Origin: Hymenobacter tibetensis
GTDB lineage: Bacteria; Bacteroidota; Bacteroidia; Cytophagales; Hymenobacteraceae
Length of the DNA: 64,000 nt
NCBI RefSeq assembly: GCF_022827545.1
Contig: NZ_CP094669.1
Coordinates: 633,001 to 697,000 of the forward strand
Direction: 5' to 3'
How positions within the stretch are numbered: the stretch's first letter is position 1; each line of letters begins with the position of its first letter. Positions 1-8,800 of the stretch are shown here, one piece after another. The position numbers were made by a program, and so were the translations under genes. Under the pieces are notes generated by a model. That model had not been told where the DNA came from, did no database searches, and worked only from the letters and a program-made list of their open reading frames with translations.

Positions 1-132
1 GCCCTGCTTGTCCTTATAATATTCATTGGTGGCAAGCGTGAAGTTGGCTACGCTAATTCCGCCTTCCAAATGGCGCACCTCTGGGTCTTTGCCAAGGTTG
101 CCTACCAAAATTACTTTGTTGATGCCTGCCAT
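1..132 (-). CDS. ssb: Single-stranded DNA-binding protein, N-terminal part (runs off the window)
   Basis: The reverse strand from the ATG at 132 reads [20 protein letters not shown], followed by an [13 protein letters not shown] segment. This is the conserved N-terminal OB-fold start of bacterial SSB, which coats single-stranded DNA during replication, repair and recombination. About 44 codons are present and the reading frame is open at base 1, so the C-terminal half and acidic tail lie outside the window. It lies 82 bp downstream of mutY on the same strand. A mutY-ssb-gldD order is known in Bacteroidota, so gldD may follow outside the window; that is inference. The product assignment itself is secure. 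Confidence 0.93.
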   Translation of the reverse strand, partial: MAGINKVILVGNLGKDPEVRHLEGGISVANFTLATNEYYKDKQG

Positions 133-214
133 CACTGTATTTGCGAGAGAGTTGAAAGATCTTGTATGAGAATTTAAAGATAGCAAAAACGAAAGATTTT
201 ACCAATATTATTAG

Positions 215-1309
215 TTAAATGCTGGGGTTTTTGTCAATATAATTAGCAATCATAATTGGCTTAGGCAGGTTTTCAACTTGGTCGGCTGTGAAAGCTGCCA
301 AGCCAGAGGTAGTTAAGGCAGCCGCTGGTAAGGGCTGTTGCAGCCAGATAGAATGAAATTTTGCTTCTACTTTCTGATGGCTCAATATGTGGCGCATGGC
401 TTGGATTGGCTCCTCCACTCGGTCGGTGGCCACTTGGCCACCTACTGCTTCTACCACGTCAAGCAACTCTGTGGCCGATAGTTCAGGGGCATCCGTTTCG
501 GTCAGGGCGAAGTCGTACAAACCTTCCCAAATGTCTTTGGGGCCTCGTTTGCGCATGTACACGGTATTGGCGTGGCGCAGCACCAAGTAATGGAAATAAC
601 GTGTACGCGCAGCTTTTGCTTTGCTCTTAACCGGTAGCTCATTCACCATGCCATGCTGAAAGGCATAACACTGGCTTTGAAGTGGGCAAAACAAGCAGTC
701 GGGGTTAACCGGCGTGCATTGAATAGCTCCAAACTCCATAATAGCTTGGTTGAATTCAGCTGGTGCTGATGCCGGAATCAGCTGATCAGCAAGTATTTGA
801 AATACGCGTCGACTAGCAGGTGCAGCAATGTCCTGCGTGAGGCCGAACACCCGCGACAACACTCGGAACACGTTGCCATCCAACACCGCCACTTTCTCAT
901 CGAAGGCAAAGGAAGCAATGGCTGCTGCAGTGTATTGACCTACGCCCCGCAGCTTCAACAACTCGGTGTAGGTCGTCGGAAAGTGTCCTCCATACTCACT
1001 TACTACTTGCTGTGCTGTGTGGTGCATGTTGCGTGCCCGACTGTAGTAGCCCAGTCCTTGCCAATACCGAAGCACTTCGTCGGCGGGAGCAGCCGCCAAC
1101 TCCTGCACTGTAGGGTAAGCCTTCAAGTAGGTGAGGTAATAGGGGAGGCCCTGCTTTACTCGGGTTTGTTGCAGAATAACTTCGGAAAGCCAGATGGCAT
1201 ACGGGTCGCGGGTGTGGCGCCATGGCAAGTCCCGACGGTGCCGCGGGTACCATTCCAAGAGAGCACCCGCGAAATATGGGTGAGCAACAGTATTAGAAGA
1301 GGAAGTCAA
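215..1309 (-). CDS. mutY: A/G-specific adenine DNA glycosylase MutY
   Basis: MutY removes adenine mispaired with 8-oxoguanine or guanine in base excision repair. The 364-residue product has the family's usual length. Catalytic Glu43 lies in SEVILQQTR. The helix-hairpin-helix is LRGVGQYTAAAI at about 120-131, followed by catalytic Asp144 in VLDGNVFR. Cys198, 205, 208 and 214 give the C-x6-C-x2-C-x5-C iron-sulfur loop. The C-terminal third (about 230-355) resembles the NUDIX-like domain that recognises 8-oxoG. It is probably co-transcribed with ssb downstream and is divergent from the HU gene. A second HhH glycosylase, Nth, is encoded at 8005-8724; NUDIX-like C-terminus and the absence of the Nth catalytic Lys separate the two. 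Confidence 0.96.
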   Translation of the reverse strand: MTSSSNTVAHPYFAGALLEWYPRHRRDLPWRHTRDPYAIWLSEVILQQTRVKQGLPYYLTYLKAYPTVQELAAAPADEVLRYWQGLGYYSRARNMHHTAQQVVSEYGGHFPTTYTELLKLRGVGQYTAAAIASFAFDEKVAVLDGNVFRVLSRVFGLTQDIAAPASRRVFQILADQLIPASAPAEFNQAIMEFGAIQCTPVNPDCLFCPLQSQCYAFQHGMVNELPVKSKAKAARTRYFHYLVLRHANTVYMRKRGPKDIWEGLYDFALTETDAPELSATELLDVVEAVGGQVATDRVEEPIQAMRHILSHQKVEAKFHSIWLQQPLPAAALTTSGLAAFTADQVENLPKPIMIANYIDKNPSI

Positions 1310-1371
1310 GGTTTTGAGAAAGAATTAGTTGGACGTAAAGAAGGAGATAAATTTCATAGAGGGTAGTACTA

Positions 1372-1401
1372 TTGCAAAACCAAAAAAGGGAACTACCTTT
1401 G
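1372..1401 (+). promoter_or_regulatory. Bacteroidota-type promoter for the HU gene
   Basis: TTG at 1372-1374 is followed by exactly 19 bases and TACCTTTG at 1394-1401, matching the Bacteroidota primary-sigma consensus TTG-N19-TAnnTTTG. Transcription would begin near 1407, leaving a leader of about 100 bases before the GTG at 1505. Confidence 0.75.
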
Positions 1402-1504
1402 TGGCCCCAATTCGCGAGCGAACAGCCTACCGGGCAAGCTCTTACGTTTGGGATTGGGCAATTCACCCAGCACATTTTTTTCACACCATAGTACACTTAC
1501 CAGC

Positions 1505-1810
1505 GTGACTAAAGCAGAAGTAATCGCCGAAATTGCCGACAAGACTGGCATCGAGAAAGCTGACGTTTCGGCTACCGTAGAAGCCTTCTTCAAAGTTGTG
1601 AAGGACTCGATGGCTGAGGGCAACAACATTTACGTACGCGGCTTCGGCAGCTTCGTAAACAAGAAGCGGGCAAAGAAAGTAGCCCGTAACATCTCAAAAA
1701 ATACGTCGATCATCATCGACGAGCACTTCATCCCGAGCTTCAAGCCGTCGAAGACCTTCATTGGGAAGATCAAAAACAGCAAGAAGATTAAGGCGCTAGC
1801 CAACGCTTAA
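1505..1810 (+). CDS. HU-family histone-like DNA-binding protein
   Basis: HU proteins are small dimeric nucleoid proteins that bend and compact DNA. From the GTG at 1505 the product is 101 residues, beginning TKAEVIAEIADKTGIEKADV, the usual HU N-terminal helices. The central NNIYVRGFGSFVNKKR is the HU signature, followed by the DNA-binding arm and a Lys-rich C-terminus (KNSKKIKALANA). The frame stays open upstream to an ATG at 1448, but those 19 extra residues do not look like HU, so I prefer GTG. A canonical promoter lies at 1372-1401. The next gene encodes a TPR protein 75 bp downstream, so the two may share a transcript. IHF subunits are the alternative; the length and motif fit HU better. 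Confidence 0.93.
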   Translation: MTKAEVIAEIADKTGIEKADVSATVEAFFKVVKDSMAEGNNIYVRGFGSFVNKKRAKKVARNISKNTSIIIDEHFIPSFKPSKTFIGKIKNSKKIKALANA

Positions 1811-1885
1811 GCGTCATTGTCGTAATATTGCCGGCCGTGCCGCTGGGTATCCCTGTTGGGAAACCCGGCGGCCTGCTTTTTCCAC

Positions 1886-2782
1886 ATGGCTCAACGTACT
1901 CTTTCGCATCAGCTTATTCTTTTGGCCGTCGCCGTCGCGCTAGTAGCCGGCTTGTTTCTATTGCCGAAGGTGATAGTGAAACCAAAGGAGGGCAAAGGTG
2001 AACTTGCACAGGATGCCGCCCGCACCGCTAACCGCGACAATGGTGCGGCGGCTCCCTCAACGGCTTCTGTGGAGTCGGGCGGTAAGCCAGCTGGTGCAAC
2101 GCCGGAGCAGCCACACATGGCTGCAACGCCAGCACAACGCAGTGAAATCAGCAGCCTCACTGCCAAATACACTGCTGAGAAAGACCCGATTGCCAAGCTT
2201 CGCGTAGCGGCAGATCTGGCTACCAAGTACAAGGCAGTGGAGAAGTTCGACAGTGCTGGCTATTTTCTCGAGCAGTTGGCACTCGCCCGCCCTGGTGAGC
2301 AAACGTGGCAAAGAGCGGCCGATGCGTATTTTGAAGCGTTTAGCTTTGCAGCTACGCAAGACCGCCAGAAAGCACTGGGCGCTAAATGCCAAGAGCTTTA
2401 CGGCAAAGTGTTGAAAAACAACCCGGACAACCTAGATGCCAAAACCAACCTTGGTATGGCGTTCATGGCGAGCGAAAACCCTGTGCAAGGGGTAGTCCTG
2501 CTGCGTGAAGTACTGGTGGCTGACCCGCGCAACGAGAAGGCCATGTATAATCTAGGATTGCTCTCTATGCAAAGCAACCAATACGACAAAGCCGTGGAGC
2601 GTTTCCGGGAGCTAACGAAAGTTAATCCTAAAAGCGTGGACGGTCAGTTTTACCTTGGAGTCGCGCTAGCTCAAACCGGAGCGAAAAACGATGCCAAGGC
2701 TGCCTTCGAGAAGGCAAAAAGTCTGAGCACGGACCCTAGTCTCACGGCTGCGGTGGACGAGCAGCTTCAGAAGCTTCAGTAA
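1886..2782 (+). CDS. Membrane-anchored tetratricopeptide-repeat protein
   Basis: The 298-residue product starts MAQRTLSHQ and has one N-terminal membrane segment (ILLAVAVALVAGLFLLP, about residues 11-27). A Lys/Ala/Pro-rich linker follows to about residue 90. The C-terminal half is helical and carries at least three TPR units, including NPDNLDAKTNLGMAFM, DPRNEKAMYNLGLLSM and NPKSVDGQFYLGVALA. TPR arrays are protein-protein interaction scaffolds; the partner cannot be read from sequence. The topology suggests an anchor with the TPR domain in the periplasm. I chose the second Met (the frame opens at 1856) because it sits just before the hydrophobic stretch. It lies between HU and the small basic protein in the same direction. 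Confidence 0.85.
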   Translation: MAQRTLSHQLILLAVAVALVAGLFLLPKVIVKPKEGKGELAQDAARTANRDNGAAAPSTASVESGGKPAGATPEQPHMAATPAQRSEISSLTAKYTAEKDPIAKLRVAADLATKYKAVEKFDSAGYFLEQLALARPGEQTWQRAADAYFEAFSFAATQDRQKALGAKCQELYGKVLKNNPDNLDAKTNLGMAFMASENPVQGVVLLREVLVADPRNEKAMYNLGLLSMQSNQYDKAVERFRELTKVNPKSVDGQFYLGVALAQTGAKNDAKAAFEKAKSLSTDPSLTAAVDEQLQKLQ

Positions 2783-2884
2783 AGTTGTTGACTATTGTTG
2801 GCTAGTCAATAGGTGATAAAGCACTGACACGGCAAGCAAGCAACAATCAACAATTGGAATTTCAACCATTTAACCCATCACAAC

Positions 2885-2974
2885 ATGCCCTGCGGTAAAA
2901 AAAGAAAGCGTCACAAGATTGCCACCCACAAGCGGAAGAAGCGTCTGCGCAAGAACCGTCACAAGAAGAAGTAA
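2885..2974 (+). CDS. 29-residue basic protein, AURKAIP1/COX24 (mS38-like) family
   Basis: A short ORF encodes MPCGKKRKRHKIATHKRKKR followed by LRKNRHKKK and TAA; about two thirds of the residues are Lys, Arg or His. The KRKRHKxxTHKRKKRxRKxRHKKK pattern is the core of the AURKAIP1/COX24 domain found in mitochondrial ribosomal protein mS38 and in minimal bacterial proteins of Bacteroidota. A ribosome- or rRNA-binding role is therefore likely, though that rests on family knowledge and was not shown here. It sits 102 bp after the TPR gene and 199 bp before the RNase E/G gene, a placement consistent with a function in RNA. It is easily missed because of its size. Confidence 0.85.
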   Translation: MPCGKKRKRHKIATHKRKKRLRKNRHKKK

Positions 2975-3173
2975 GCCTGCCGGGGTTTGCTGGCGGCACT
3001 TTTCTTACAAGAAAAGATTGCCCGTCTATCTCTCATTTTGTATCCCCGAGAGTGGCTGTTTATTCGCTTTCCCCGAGGCCTGCAAGGGAAGCCGACGCCG
3101 TGTGCGCCGGCTTCCCTTTGCCAGTTTCGGGAGCCGCGGGCCACGTATCAGGATTACCTAACACCCTAATCCA

Positions 3174-4781
3174 TTGAGTAACGAATTAATCATTAATTCT
3201 ACTCAGGAAGGAGAACGGATTGCCCTGCTCCAGGACAAGCGGCTCATCGAATATCATTTCGACCGCAACGACACCAACTATTCGGTGGGCGACATCTTCC
3301 TGGGCACGGTCAAGAAAGTTATGCCCGGTTTGAACGCTGCGTTCATTGACATCGGGTACGAAAAGGATGCGTTTCTGCATTACGGCGACCTAGGCGAGCA
3401 ATTTCCTTCGCTTAGCAAGTGGGTGCGGGGCGTACAGTCGCAGAAGATTGCGGCAGGCGCACTGAAAAACTTCGGTCTGGAAGGGCCGCTGGATAAGGTG
3501 GGCAAGGCTGCCGATATATTGAAGAAGGGCCAGCAGATAGTGGTCCAAATTGTAAAAGAACCGATATCTACTAAGGGGCCACGCTTGTCCACGGATATTT
3601 CCATGGCGGGCCGCTACTTGGTCCTGGTACCGTTTTCCAATACAATCAGCGTCTCGAAGAAGATCGTAAGCAAGACGGAGCGAGAACGGCTGAAGCGCCT
3701 GATTGCCTCCATAAAGCCCGACAACTTCGGCGTCATCATTCGCACAGTGGCTGAGGGCCGCGAGGTGGCTGAGCTAGACCGTGACATGCAAAGTATGGTT
3801 GGCAAGTGGGAGCAGCTTTCCACTGCCCTGCGTTCGGCCAAACCCAACGACAAGGTGTTGGGGGAACTTGGTCGTACGAGCTCCATGCTGCGCGATATGC
3901 TGAATGAGTCGTTTGATGCCATTACGGTGGATACCACAGCTCGTTTCGAGGAAATGCGTGGGTATCTGGAGCAGATTGCGCCGGATAAGATCGGGTTGCT
4001 CAAGCATTATACCGGCAAGGTGAAAGTGTTTGAGCATCTCGGTATTGAGAAGCAGCTGAAAACGCTGTTTGGCAAGACTGTGACGGTACCCGGTGGAGGC
4101 TACTTAGTTATTGAGCATACAGAGGCTCTACACGTCGTTGACGTGAACTCAGGCAACAAAAGCAACCAGGAAAGCGACCAAGAAGCTACTGCTTTGATGG
4201 TGAACATGCTGGCTGCGAAAGAAGTGGCGCGGCAGCTTCGGCTACGCGACATGGGTGGCATCATTGTCGTCGACTTCATTGATATGAAATCGGCAGAGAG
4301 CCGTAAGAAAGTGGAAGATGCGGTTCACAGCATCATGAAGCTGGACAAGGCCCGCTACACCATCTTGCCCATTACGAAATTTGGTTTGTTGCAAATCACG
4401 CGGCAGCGCGTGCGGCCAGCTGAAAACATCATCACAGGAGAGGCTTGCCCTACTTGTGGTGGTACCGGCAAGATTTCCGCTTCTATTCAAGTAACCGACG
4501 AAATCGACAACAGCATCGAAGATTTGCTGGTGACGCAAAACCAGTCGGGTATTACCTTGTACGTGCATCCCTTCCTGCACGCATATTATACCAAGGGTCT
4601 GGTTTCGAAGCAGATGAAATGGTATCTGAAATACTACAAGTGGATTAAAGTAGTGAAGGATACCAGCCTCGGCCTAACCGATTACCGAATTGAGGACGAG
4701 CAAGGAGAAGAAATAGAACTGCACTCTGCTGCAGCGGCTATGGCTCGTTTGCAAGACCGCGAAATAGAGATTACTGACTAA
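3174..4781 (+). CDS. rng: Ribonuclease E/G family endoribonuclease
   Basis: This single-strand-specific endoribonuclease processes rRNA 5' ends and degrades mRNA. The 535-residue length fits RNase G or a short RNase E. An S1-like RNA-binding segment is near the N-terminus (GDIFLGTVKKVMPGLNAAFI, about 39-58). Further along are the 5'-sensor region with LVLVPF, the Mg-binding catalytic segment DVNSGNK and VVDFIDM, and the Zn-link cysteines in CPTCGGTGK that mediate dimerisation. The start is TTG at 3174: it gives MSNELIINSTQEGERIAL, the expected family N-terminus, and no ATG is nearby. It follows the small basic protein on the same strand and is closed by a hairpin terminator at 4817-4852. Confidence 0.95.
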   Translation: MSNELIINSTQEGERIALLQDKRLIEYHFDRNDTNYSVGDIFLGTVKKVMPGLNAAFIDIGYEKDAFLHYGDLGEQFPSLSKWVRGVQSQKIAAGALKNFGLEGPLDKVGKAADILKKGQQIVVQIVKEPISTKGPRLSTDISMAGRYLVLVPFSNTISVSKKIVSKTERERLKRLIASIKPDNFGVIIRTVAEGREVAELDRDMQSMVGKWEQLSTALRSAKPNDKVLGELGRTSSMLRDMLNESFDAITVDTTARFEEMRGYLEQIAPDKIGLLKHYTGKVKVFEHLGIEKQLKTLFGKTVTVPGGGYLVIEHTEALHVVDVNSGNKSNQESDQEATALMVNMLAAKEVARQLRLRDMGGIIVVDFIDMKSAESRKKVEDAVHSIMKLDKARYTILPITKFGLLQITRQRVRPAENIITGEACPTCGGTGKISASIQVTDEIDNSIEDLLVTQNQSGITLYVHPFLHAYYTKGLVSKQMKWYLKYYKWIKVVKDTSLGLTDYRIEDEQGEEIELHSAAAAMARLQDREIEITD

Positions 4782-4816
4782 CGGAAACGTTCTGCGACGA
4801 CTCCTCCTGACAGAAG

Positions 4817-4852
4817 AAAAGCCCGCCCTGCTGAAGCAGAGCGGGCTTTTTC
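4817..4852. terminator. Intrinsic terminator between rng and the convergent barrel gene
   Basis: AGCCCGC (4820-4826) pairs with GCGGGCT (4841-4847), with an inner CTGC/GCAG pair around a GAA-type loop. A-rich and T-rich flanks on both sides let it work in either direction between two convergent genes. Confidence 0.85.
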
Positions 4853-4884
4853 GGCCATATAGTTCTCTCAGAGAAGCAGGTGTT

Positions 4885-5562
4885 CTAGAATTTGATGCCT
4901 AAATCCAAAGCAAATTCGCTGTTCTTAAGGGTTACATCCGAAAAGCCCCGCTCGTCTTCGAAGTAATTATCAATGTTGAGCAAGCCACGGCGGTAGCTAA
5001 TACCTGCCAGAACTTTGGTGCTCTGGCCTAGCTGATATTCAGCACCAAAGCCTAGCAGTACGGCCGCTTCTGGAATGATAACGTGGTCGAGGGCTTTGGT
5101 TTCGCCGAGCGAGGTAGCGGCTGGGTCAGTATAGCGCTTGTTGCCATCAATCCTTCCAGCTATTGCTCCTCCTAGGGTACCGCCCAACTGAAAATAGAGC
5201 TTAGTATCTGTTGCTACGTCGTTGGTAAAAAGCTTCACCGTAACGGGTACTTCAAGGTATTGAATACCGATCTTTTGTTCGTAGCGCTGCGAACTGGCTT
5301 GATCGAAATAACTGATCGTACCACCTTTCCCAACTAACTGCAAGCCGGTGCCAAAGGCGTAGTTCTGTCCGAAGAAATAATCTACAATGAGGCCACCGCC
5401 AATAGTGAGCTTGCTGCTTTCGTTCTGAAAGCTAAGAGCGGAAGGTGACTCAGTGCGCAGATTGGTGATGGAAGGCGAAAGTTTCAACCCGATTTCAACC
5501 TGGGCAGATGCTGCGCCGGCCGAGGCCCCAACAGTCAGTAGTGCTAGAAGCAATTTTTTCAT
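4885..5562 (-). CDS. Outer-membrane beta-barrel protein (PorT/OmpA-like fold, porin family)
   Basis: A 225-residue exported protein. MKKLLLALLTVGASAGAASAQ is a clear signal peptide, and the mature part begins VEIGLKLSPS. Alternating hydrophobic strands follow and the protein ends in LDLGIKF, an aromatic C-terminal residue as in outer-membrane barrels. The layout (GLKLS start, EVPVTVKLF, EAAVLLGFGAEYQLG, LAGISYRRGL) is that of the Bacteroidota small-barrel families such as PF13568. No specific substrate can be inferred. It is transcribed toward rng and divergently from gldB, 108 bp away. It is related to the five-gene array at 40.9-44.9 kb. Confidence 0.85.
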   Translation of the reverse strand: MKKLLLALLTVGASAGAASAQVEIGLKLSPSITNLRTESPSALSFQNESSKLTIGGGLIVDYFFGQNYAFGTGLQLVGKGGTISYFDQASSQRYEQKIGIQYLEVPVTVKLFTNDVATDTKLYFQLGGTLGGAIAGRIDGNKRYTDPAATSLGETKALDHVIIPEAAVLLGFGAEYQLGQSTKVLAGISYRRGLLNIDNYFEDERGFSDVTLKNSEFALDLGIKF

Positions 5563-5670
5563 GGAGAAGCTGGATAAACTTAGCTGGCTTCCAGAAGGGA
5601 AGCCGCTTGGCGTTTGGTTTTAGGCTAATTTCGCCTTAAAGATAGAAGCGTATCATACATTCCTACTTAT

Positions 5671-6687
5671 ATGCGTTCCGTACTTGCTGCCCTATTAAGT
5701 TTTCTCTTTATACTAACTACCAGCTGTGGCAAGGGGGAAGAGGCATGTGAGCTGAATCCAGAAGTAGCTAACGTAAGTGCCCCCGTTGAGTTGGAAAGAT
5801 TGGAGAAGCCTTTCTTTCAGATCAAGAACTCAACCGACGCCAAGCGCTTTATCACTTCCAACCCAGTGTTTGCCGAGCAGTTTTTGCAACGTCGGCAGTT
5901 TCCTACAGATGACGTGCTAGCGGGTACCCTTACCCGCTTAGCGACGAATACAGGCCTACAGCAGCTAGGACGCCAAACCGATAGCACCTTTCAGGATTCA
6001 GATAAGCTGAAGGGGCAGTTGAAGGCTATGTTCCAGCACATCCGCTACAACTTTCCTGATTTTCGGGTGCCACCCGTGAAGACCTTCGTGACGGGCCTTA
6101 GCCAGGACATGTTTGTAAACGACAGTCTGATGGTCATTGGGCTCGACTTCTTTGTCGGGCCACAAGCACGCTACCGGCCCAACGTGCCCGACTACATTTT
6201 GCGTCGCTACCAGCCCCCCTATGTACTGCCTACTGCGGCGCTGGCCATCAGTAGTAAGTACAACAAAAAGGAATTGACCAACCAGACCATGCTCACCGAG
6301 ATGGTGCAGTTTGGCAAAGCGCTGTACTTTGCTGAACGCGTGTTGCCTTGTACGCCTGATTCGTTGCTTGTCGGATACACGAACAAGGAGTTAGCCGGAG
6401 TTGCCTTCAATGAAGGTAAAATATGGGCGCATTTTCTGGAAAAGAAGTTGCTCTATAATACAGGTTCATTTACCATTCAAAAGTATGTGGGGGAGCGGCC
6501 CAACATTCCAGAAATCGATAAAACGTGCCCTGGCCGCGTGGGCGCTTGGGTAGGATGGCAGATTGTGCGCAAGTACATGGCAACTCACCCCAACGTGACG
6601 CTAGCGCAACTCATGGCCGACAAAAACGCCCAGCACATTCTGAACGAGTCGCGCTACCGACCTAAGCCGCGCCGGGCAGAGAAGTAA
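5671..6687 (+). CDS. gldB: Gliding motility lipoprotein GldB
   Basis: GldB is a lipoprotein required for gliding motility and type IX secretion-linked movement in Flavobacterium. The 338-residue product has a lipoprotein signal peptide ending LTTSC, with Cys19 as the lipidation site. Conserved GldB features are visible: LDFFVGPQARYRPNVPDYIL, a Met-rich MVQFGKALYFAERVLP segment, and the C-terminal CPGRVGAWVGWQIVRKYM. The start is the first ATG with a signal peptide directly after it. It is divergent from the barrel gene at 5562, and a glycosyltransferase follows 85 bp downstream. Whether this organism glides is not shown; gldB also occurs in non-gliding Bacteroidota. Confidence 0.9.
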   Translation: MRSVLAALLSFLFILTTSCGKGEEACELNPEVANVSAPVELERLEKPFFQIKNSTDAKRFITSNPVFAEQFLQRRQFPTDDVLAGTLTRLATNTGLQQLGRQTDSTFQDSDKLKGQLKAMFQHIRYNFPDFRVPPVKTFVTGLSQDMFVNDSLMVIGLDFFVGPQARYRPNVPDYILRRYQPPYVLPTAALAISSKYNKKELTNQTMLTEMVQFGKALYFAERVLPCTPDSLLVGYTNKELAGVAFNEGKIWAHFLEKKLLYNTGSFTIQKYVGERPNIPEIDKTCPGRVGAWVGWQIVRKYMATHPNVTLAQLMADKNAQHILNESRYRPKPRRAEK

Positions 6688-6772
6688 GGTCTGGTTTCGA
6701 GAACCGGACCAGAAATGCAAAATGCTAAGTGTCGTGATGCCTTAGCCTAGTGATGTAGATAGCCACCTTAAC

Positions 6773-7975
6773 GTGCATATTGCCGTCTTCAGTCAGTATC
6801 ATACCAATCCTGATTGCCCGGCAACCAGCCGGCACTACGCGTTGCTGGCGCATATTGCCCGTACCCATCGGGTCACGCTTATCACTACGCGTACCTGGGA
6901 GTCGCAACGGTTAAGCCACGAGTACCCCTGGGTGCCGGCGGGAGTGGAAATGCGTGCGGGGCAAGTACCCTACCAGAATCAGATGGGAGTGGTGCGGCGA
7001 GGGGTAGCCTTTGGCCGCTATGCTGCATATGCCTTGCGTGAAGGGTTGAGAATAGACAAGCCGGATGTTATTTGGGGCATAAGCACTCCACTGACAGCCG
7101 CATGGGCGGCGGCTCAGGTTGCACGTTTGCGCCAGGTGCCTTGGGTGTTCGAGGTGCAGGACTTATGGCCTTCGTTTCCGGTAGCTATGGGAGCTGTGCC
7201 CAGCAAGTGGGCACAACGGCAGCTTTTTGCTCTTGAAAAGAATCTGTACCACTCGGCCAGCCACATTTTGCCTCTGTCACCGGATATGACCGACTATGTC
7301 CGTAAGCTAGGCGTACCGGAAACCAAGCTGACCACTGTACTCAACGGCACCGACCTTGATCTTGCTGCTCATGCCACCGACGCCGCTATAGCAACGCTGC
7401 GAGATGAACAAGGCTTACACGGGCGTGTAGTACTATACGCAGGCACATTCGGCCGTGCGAATAACATTCCGATGCTGGTGGCCGCGGCCGTACAGCTCGC
7501 CGCTCACCGTCCGGATGTGACATGGGTATTTATGGGGCATGGTTTTCATCAGGCATTGCTAGAAGAGGCAGCAGCCCAGCATGCATTTATCCGGGTGGTA
7601 GCTCCTCAACCTCGTCATGCTGTCTTCACCTGGTTTCGGCTGGCAGATGTATCGGTGGTGTCATTTCTAGGGATGCCCGTGTTGAATGCCAATTCGCCTG
7701 CTAAGCTATATGATAGCCTCGCGGTAGGTACCCCCATTATCGTCACCAACACCGGCTGGACCAATGAGCTAGTAAGAAAGTATGGTTGTGGCTGGTATTC
7801 ACCGGCCGATGATGCAACTGCCCTTACTACGCTACTAAACGAGCTGTTTAGCACTCCCTATTTGCTGGAGGAAGCTGGAGCAGCTGGCCGGAAATTGGCG
7901 GCTATTTTCGACCGACAAGGAATAGCCAGTGTTGTGCAGCGAGCCTTAGAGCAAGCTGCAACTAAAGCCAGATAA
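6773..7975 (+). CDS. Glycosyltransferase family 4 protein (WbuB-like)
   Basis: A 400-residue retaining GT-B glycosyltransferase, probably adding a sugar from a nucleotide donor to a surface polysaccharide or lipid carrier; donor and acceptor are unknown. The N-terminal domain opens MHIAVFSQYH and contains FEVQDLWPSFP, typical of WbuB/Bme-type GT4 proteins. The C-terminal Rossmann domain begins near VVLYAGTFGRANNI and contains the SPAKLYDSLAVGTPII segment that holds the conserved donor-binding Lys in this subgroup. The start is GTG at 6773; no ATG fits. No other polysaccharide gene is adjacent, so it is not part of a visible cluster. It follows gldB on the same strand. Confidence 0.88.
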   Translation: MHIAVFSQYHTNPDCPATSRHYALLAHIARTHRVTLITTRTWESQRLSHEYPWVPAGVEMRAGQVPYQNQMGVVRRGVAFGRYAAYALREGLRIDKPDVIWGISTPLTAAWAAAQVARLRQVPWVFEVQDLWPSFPVAMGAVPSKWAQRQLFALEKNLYHSASHILPLSPDMTDYVRKLGVPETKLTTVLNGTDLDLAAHATDAAIATLRDEQGLHGRVVLYAGTFGRANNIPMLVAAAVQLAAHRPDVTWVFMGHGFHQALLEEAAAQHAFIRVVAPQPRHAVFTWFRLADVSVVSFLGMPVLNANSPAKLYDSLAVGTPIIVTNTGWTNELVRKYGCGWYSPADDATALTTLLNELFSTPYLLEEAGAAGRKLAAIFDRQGIASVVQRALEQAATKAR

Positions 7976-8004
7976 TGCTTGTGCCTTTACAAACCGGTTT
8001 TATA

Positions 8005-8724
8005 CTAAGTTGTACTAGGAGGCATCTTATTTGATGCAATAGGCGACGCCAAGCCCCTTTTGGTGGGAATTTTTGCCACAGGAGCAACTTGGGTAGCATA
8101 GTACTTGCACCAGCTAGTGAGCGGACAAATAGCGCATTTCGGCTGTCGAGCCACGCAGATGTAGCGGCCGTGCAGAATCAGCCAGTGGTGCGCCTTGGGA
8201 ATCACTTCTTCAGGAATATACTTTACCAGCGCTTTCTCTACCGCTAGGGGGGTGGTTGCTGTGCGGGGCACCAAACCTAACCGATGCGACACTCGGAACA
8301 CGTGTGTATCCACAGCCATAGCGGGTTGATTGTAGATAACCGACACCACTACGTTGGCCGTTTTGCGGCCCACACCCGGTAACCGCTGCAACTCCTCGAT
8401 GCTGCTAGGTACTTCGCCACCAAACTCTTCAGTTAGCATCCGCCCAAGGCCAGCCAAGTGCTTTGCTTTGTTGTTGGGGTAGGATACGCTCCGGATGAAA
8501 GGGAAAATGTCTTCGGCAGCAGCAGCGCCTAGATGGGCAGGCGTTGGAAACTGCTGGATCAAGGCCGGCATAATTTGGTTGACCCGTTTGTCGGTGCACT
8601 GGGCGCTGAGCACTACCGCCACTATCAACTCGTAGGGGTTGGCGTACTGCAGCTCGGTTTGAGGCTGCGGAAAGTTGGTGGTGAAATAGTCGATGAAATA
8701 GCGGAAACGCTCGGTCGTACGCAT
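8005..8724 (-). CDS. nth: Endonuclease III (DNA glycosylase/AP lyase)
   Basis: Nth removes oxidised pyrimidines and cleaves the abasic site. The 239-residue product carries the helix-hairpin-helix LQRLPGVGRKTANVV with the catalytic Lys of GRK, and VDTHVFRVSHR with the catalytic Asp. A C-terminal iron-sulfur loop has C-x6-C-x2-C-x5-C spacing (CVARQPKC, then AIC, then PLTSWC). The catalytic Lys distinguishes it from MutY. About 25 extra C-terminal residues follow the cluster. It is convergent with the glycosyltransferase and lies downstream of the ECF sigma unit, separated from it by the hairpin at 8801-8853. Confidence 0.96.
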   Translation of the reverse strand: MRTTERFRYFIDYFTTNFPQPQTELQYANPYELIVAVVLSAQCTDKRVNQIMPALIQQFPTPAHLGAAAAEDIFPFIRSVSYPNNKAKHLAGLGRMLTEEFGGEVPSSIEELQRLPGVGRKTANVVVSVIYNQPAMAVDTHVFRVSHRLGLVPRTATTPLAVEKALVKYIPEEVIPKAHHWLILHGRYICVARQPKCAICPLTSWCKYYATQVAPVAKIPTKRGLASPIASNKMPPSTT

Positions 8725-8800
8725 ACCAATAGAACTAAGGGGAGGGCGGCTCAGGAAAGAAGCTCAATACAAGCTTTTTCGGGTGGCTCAACAACAAAAA

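Noticed and set aside
1448..1504. 19-residue N-terminal extension of HU from ATG 1448
   Set aside because: The extension does not resemble HU, whose N-terminus fits the GTG at 1505.
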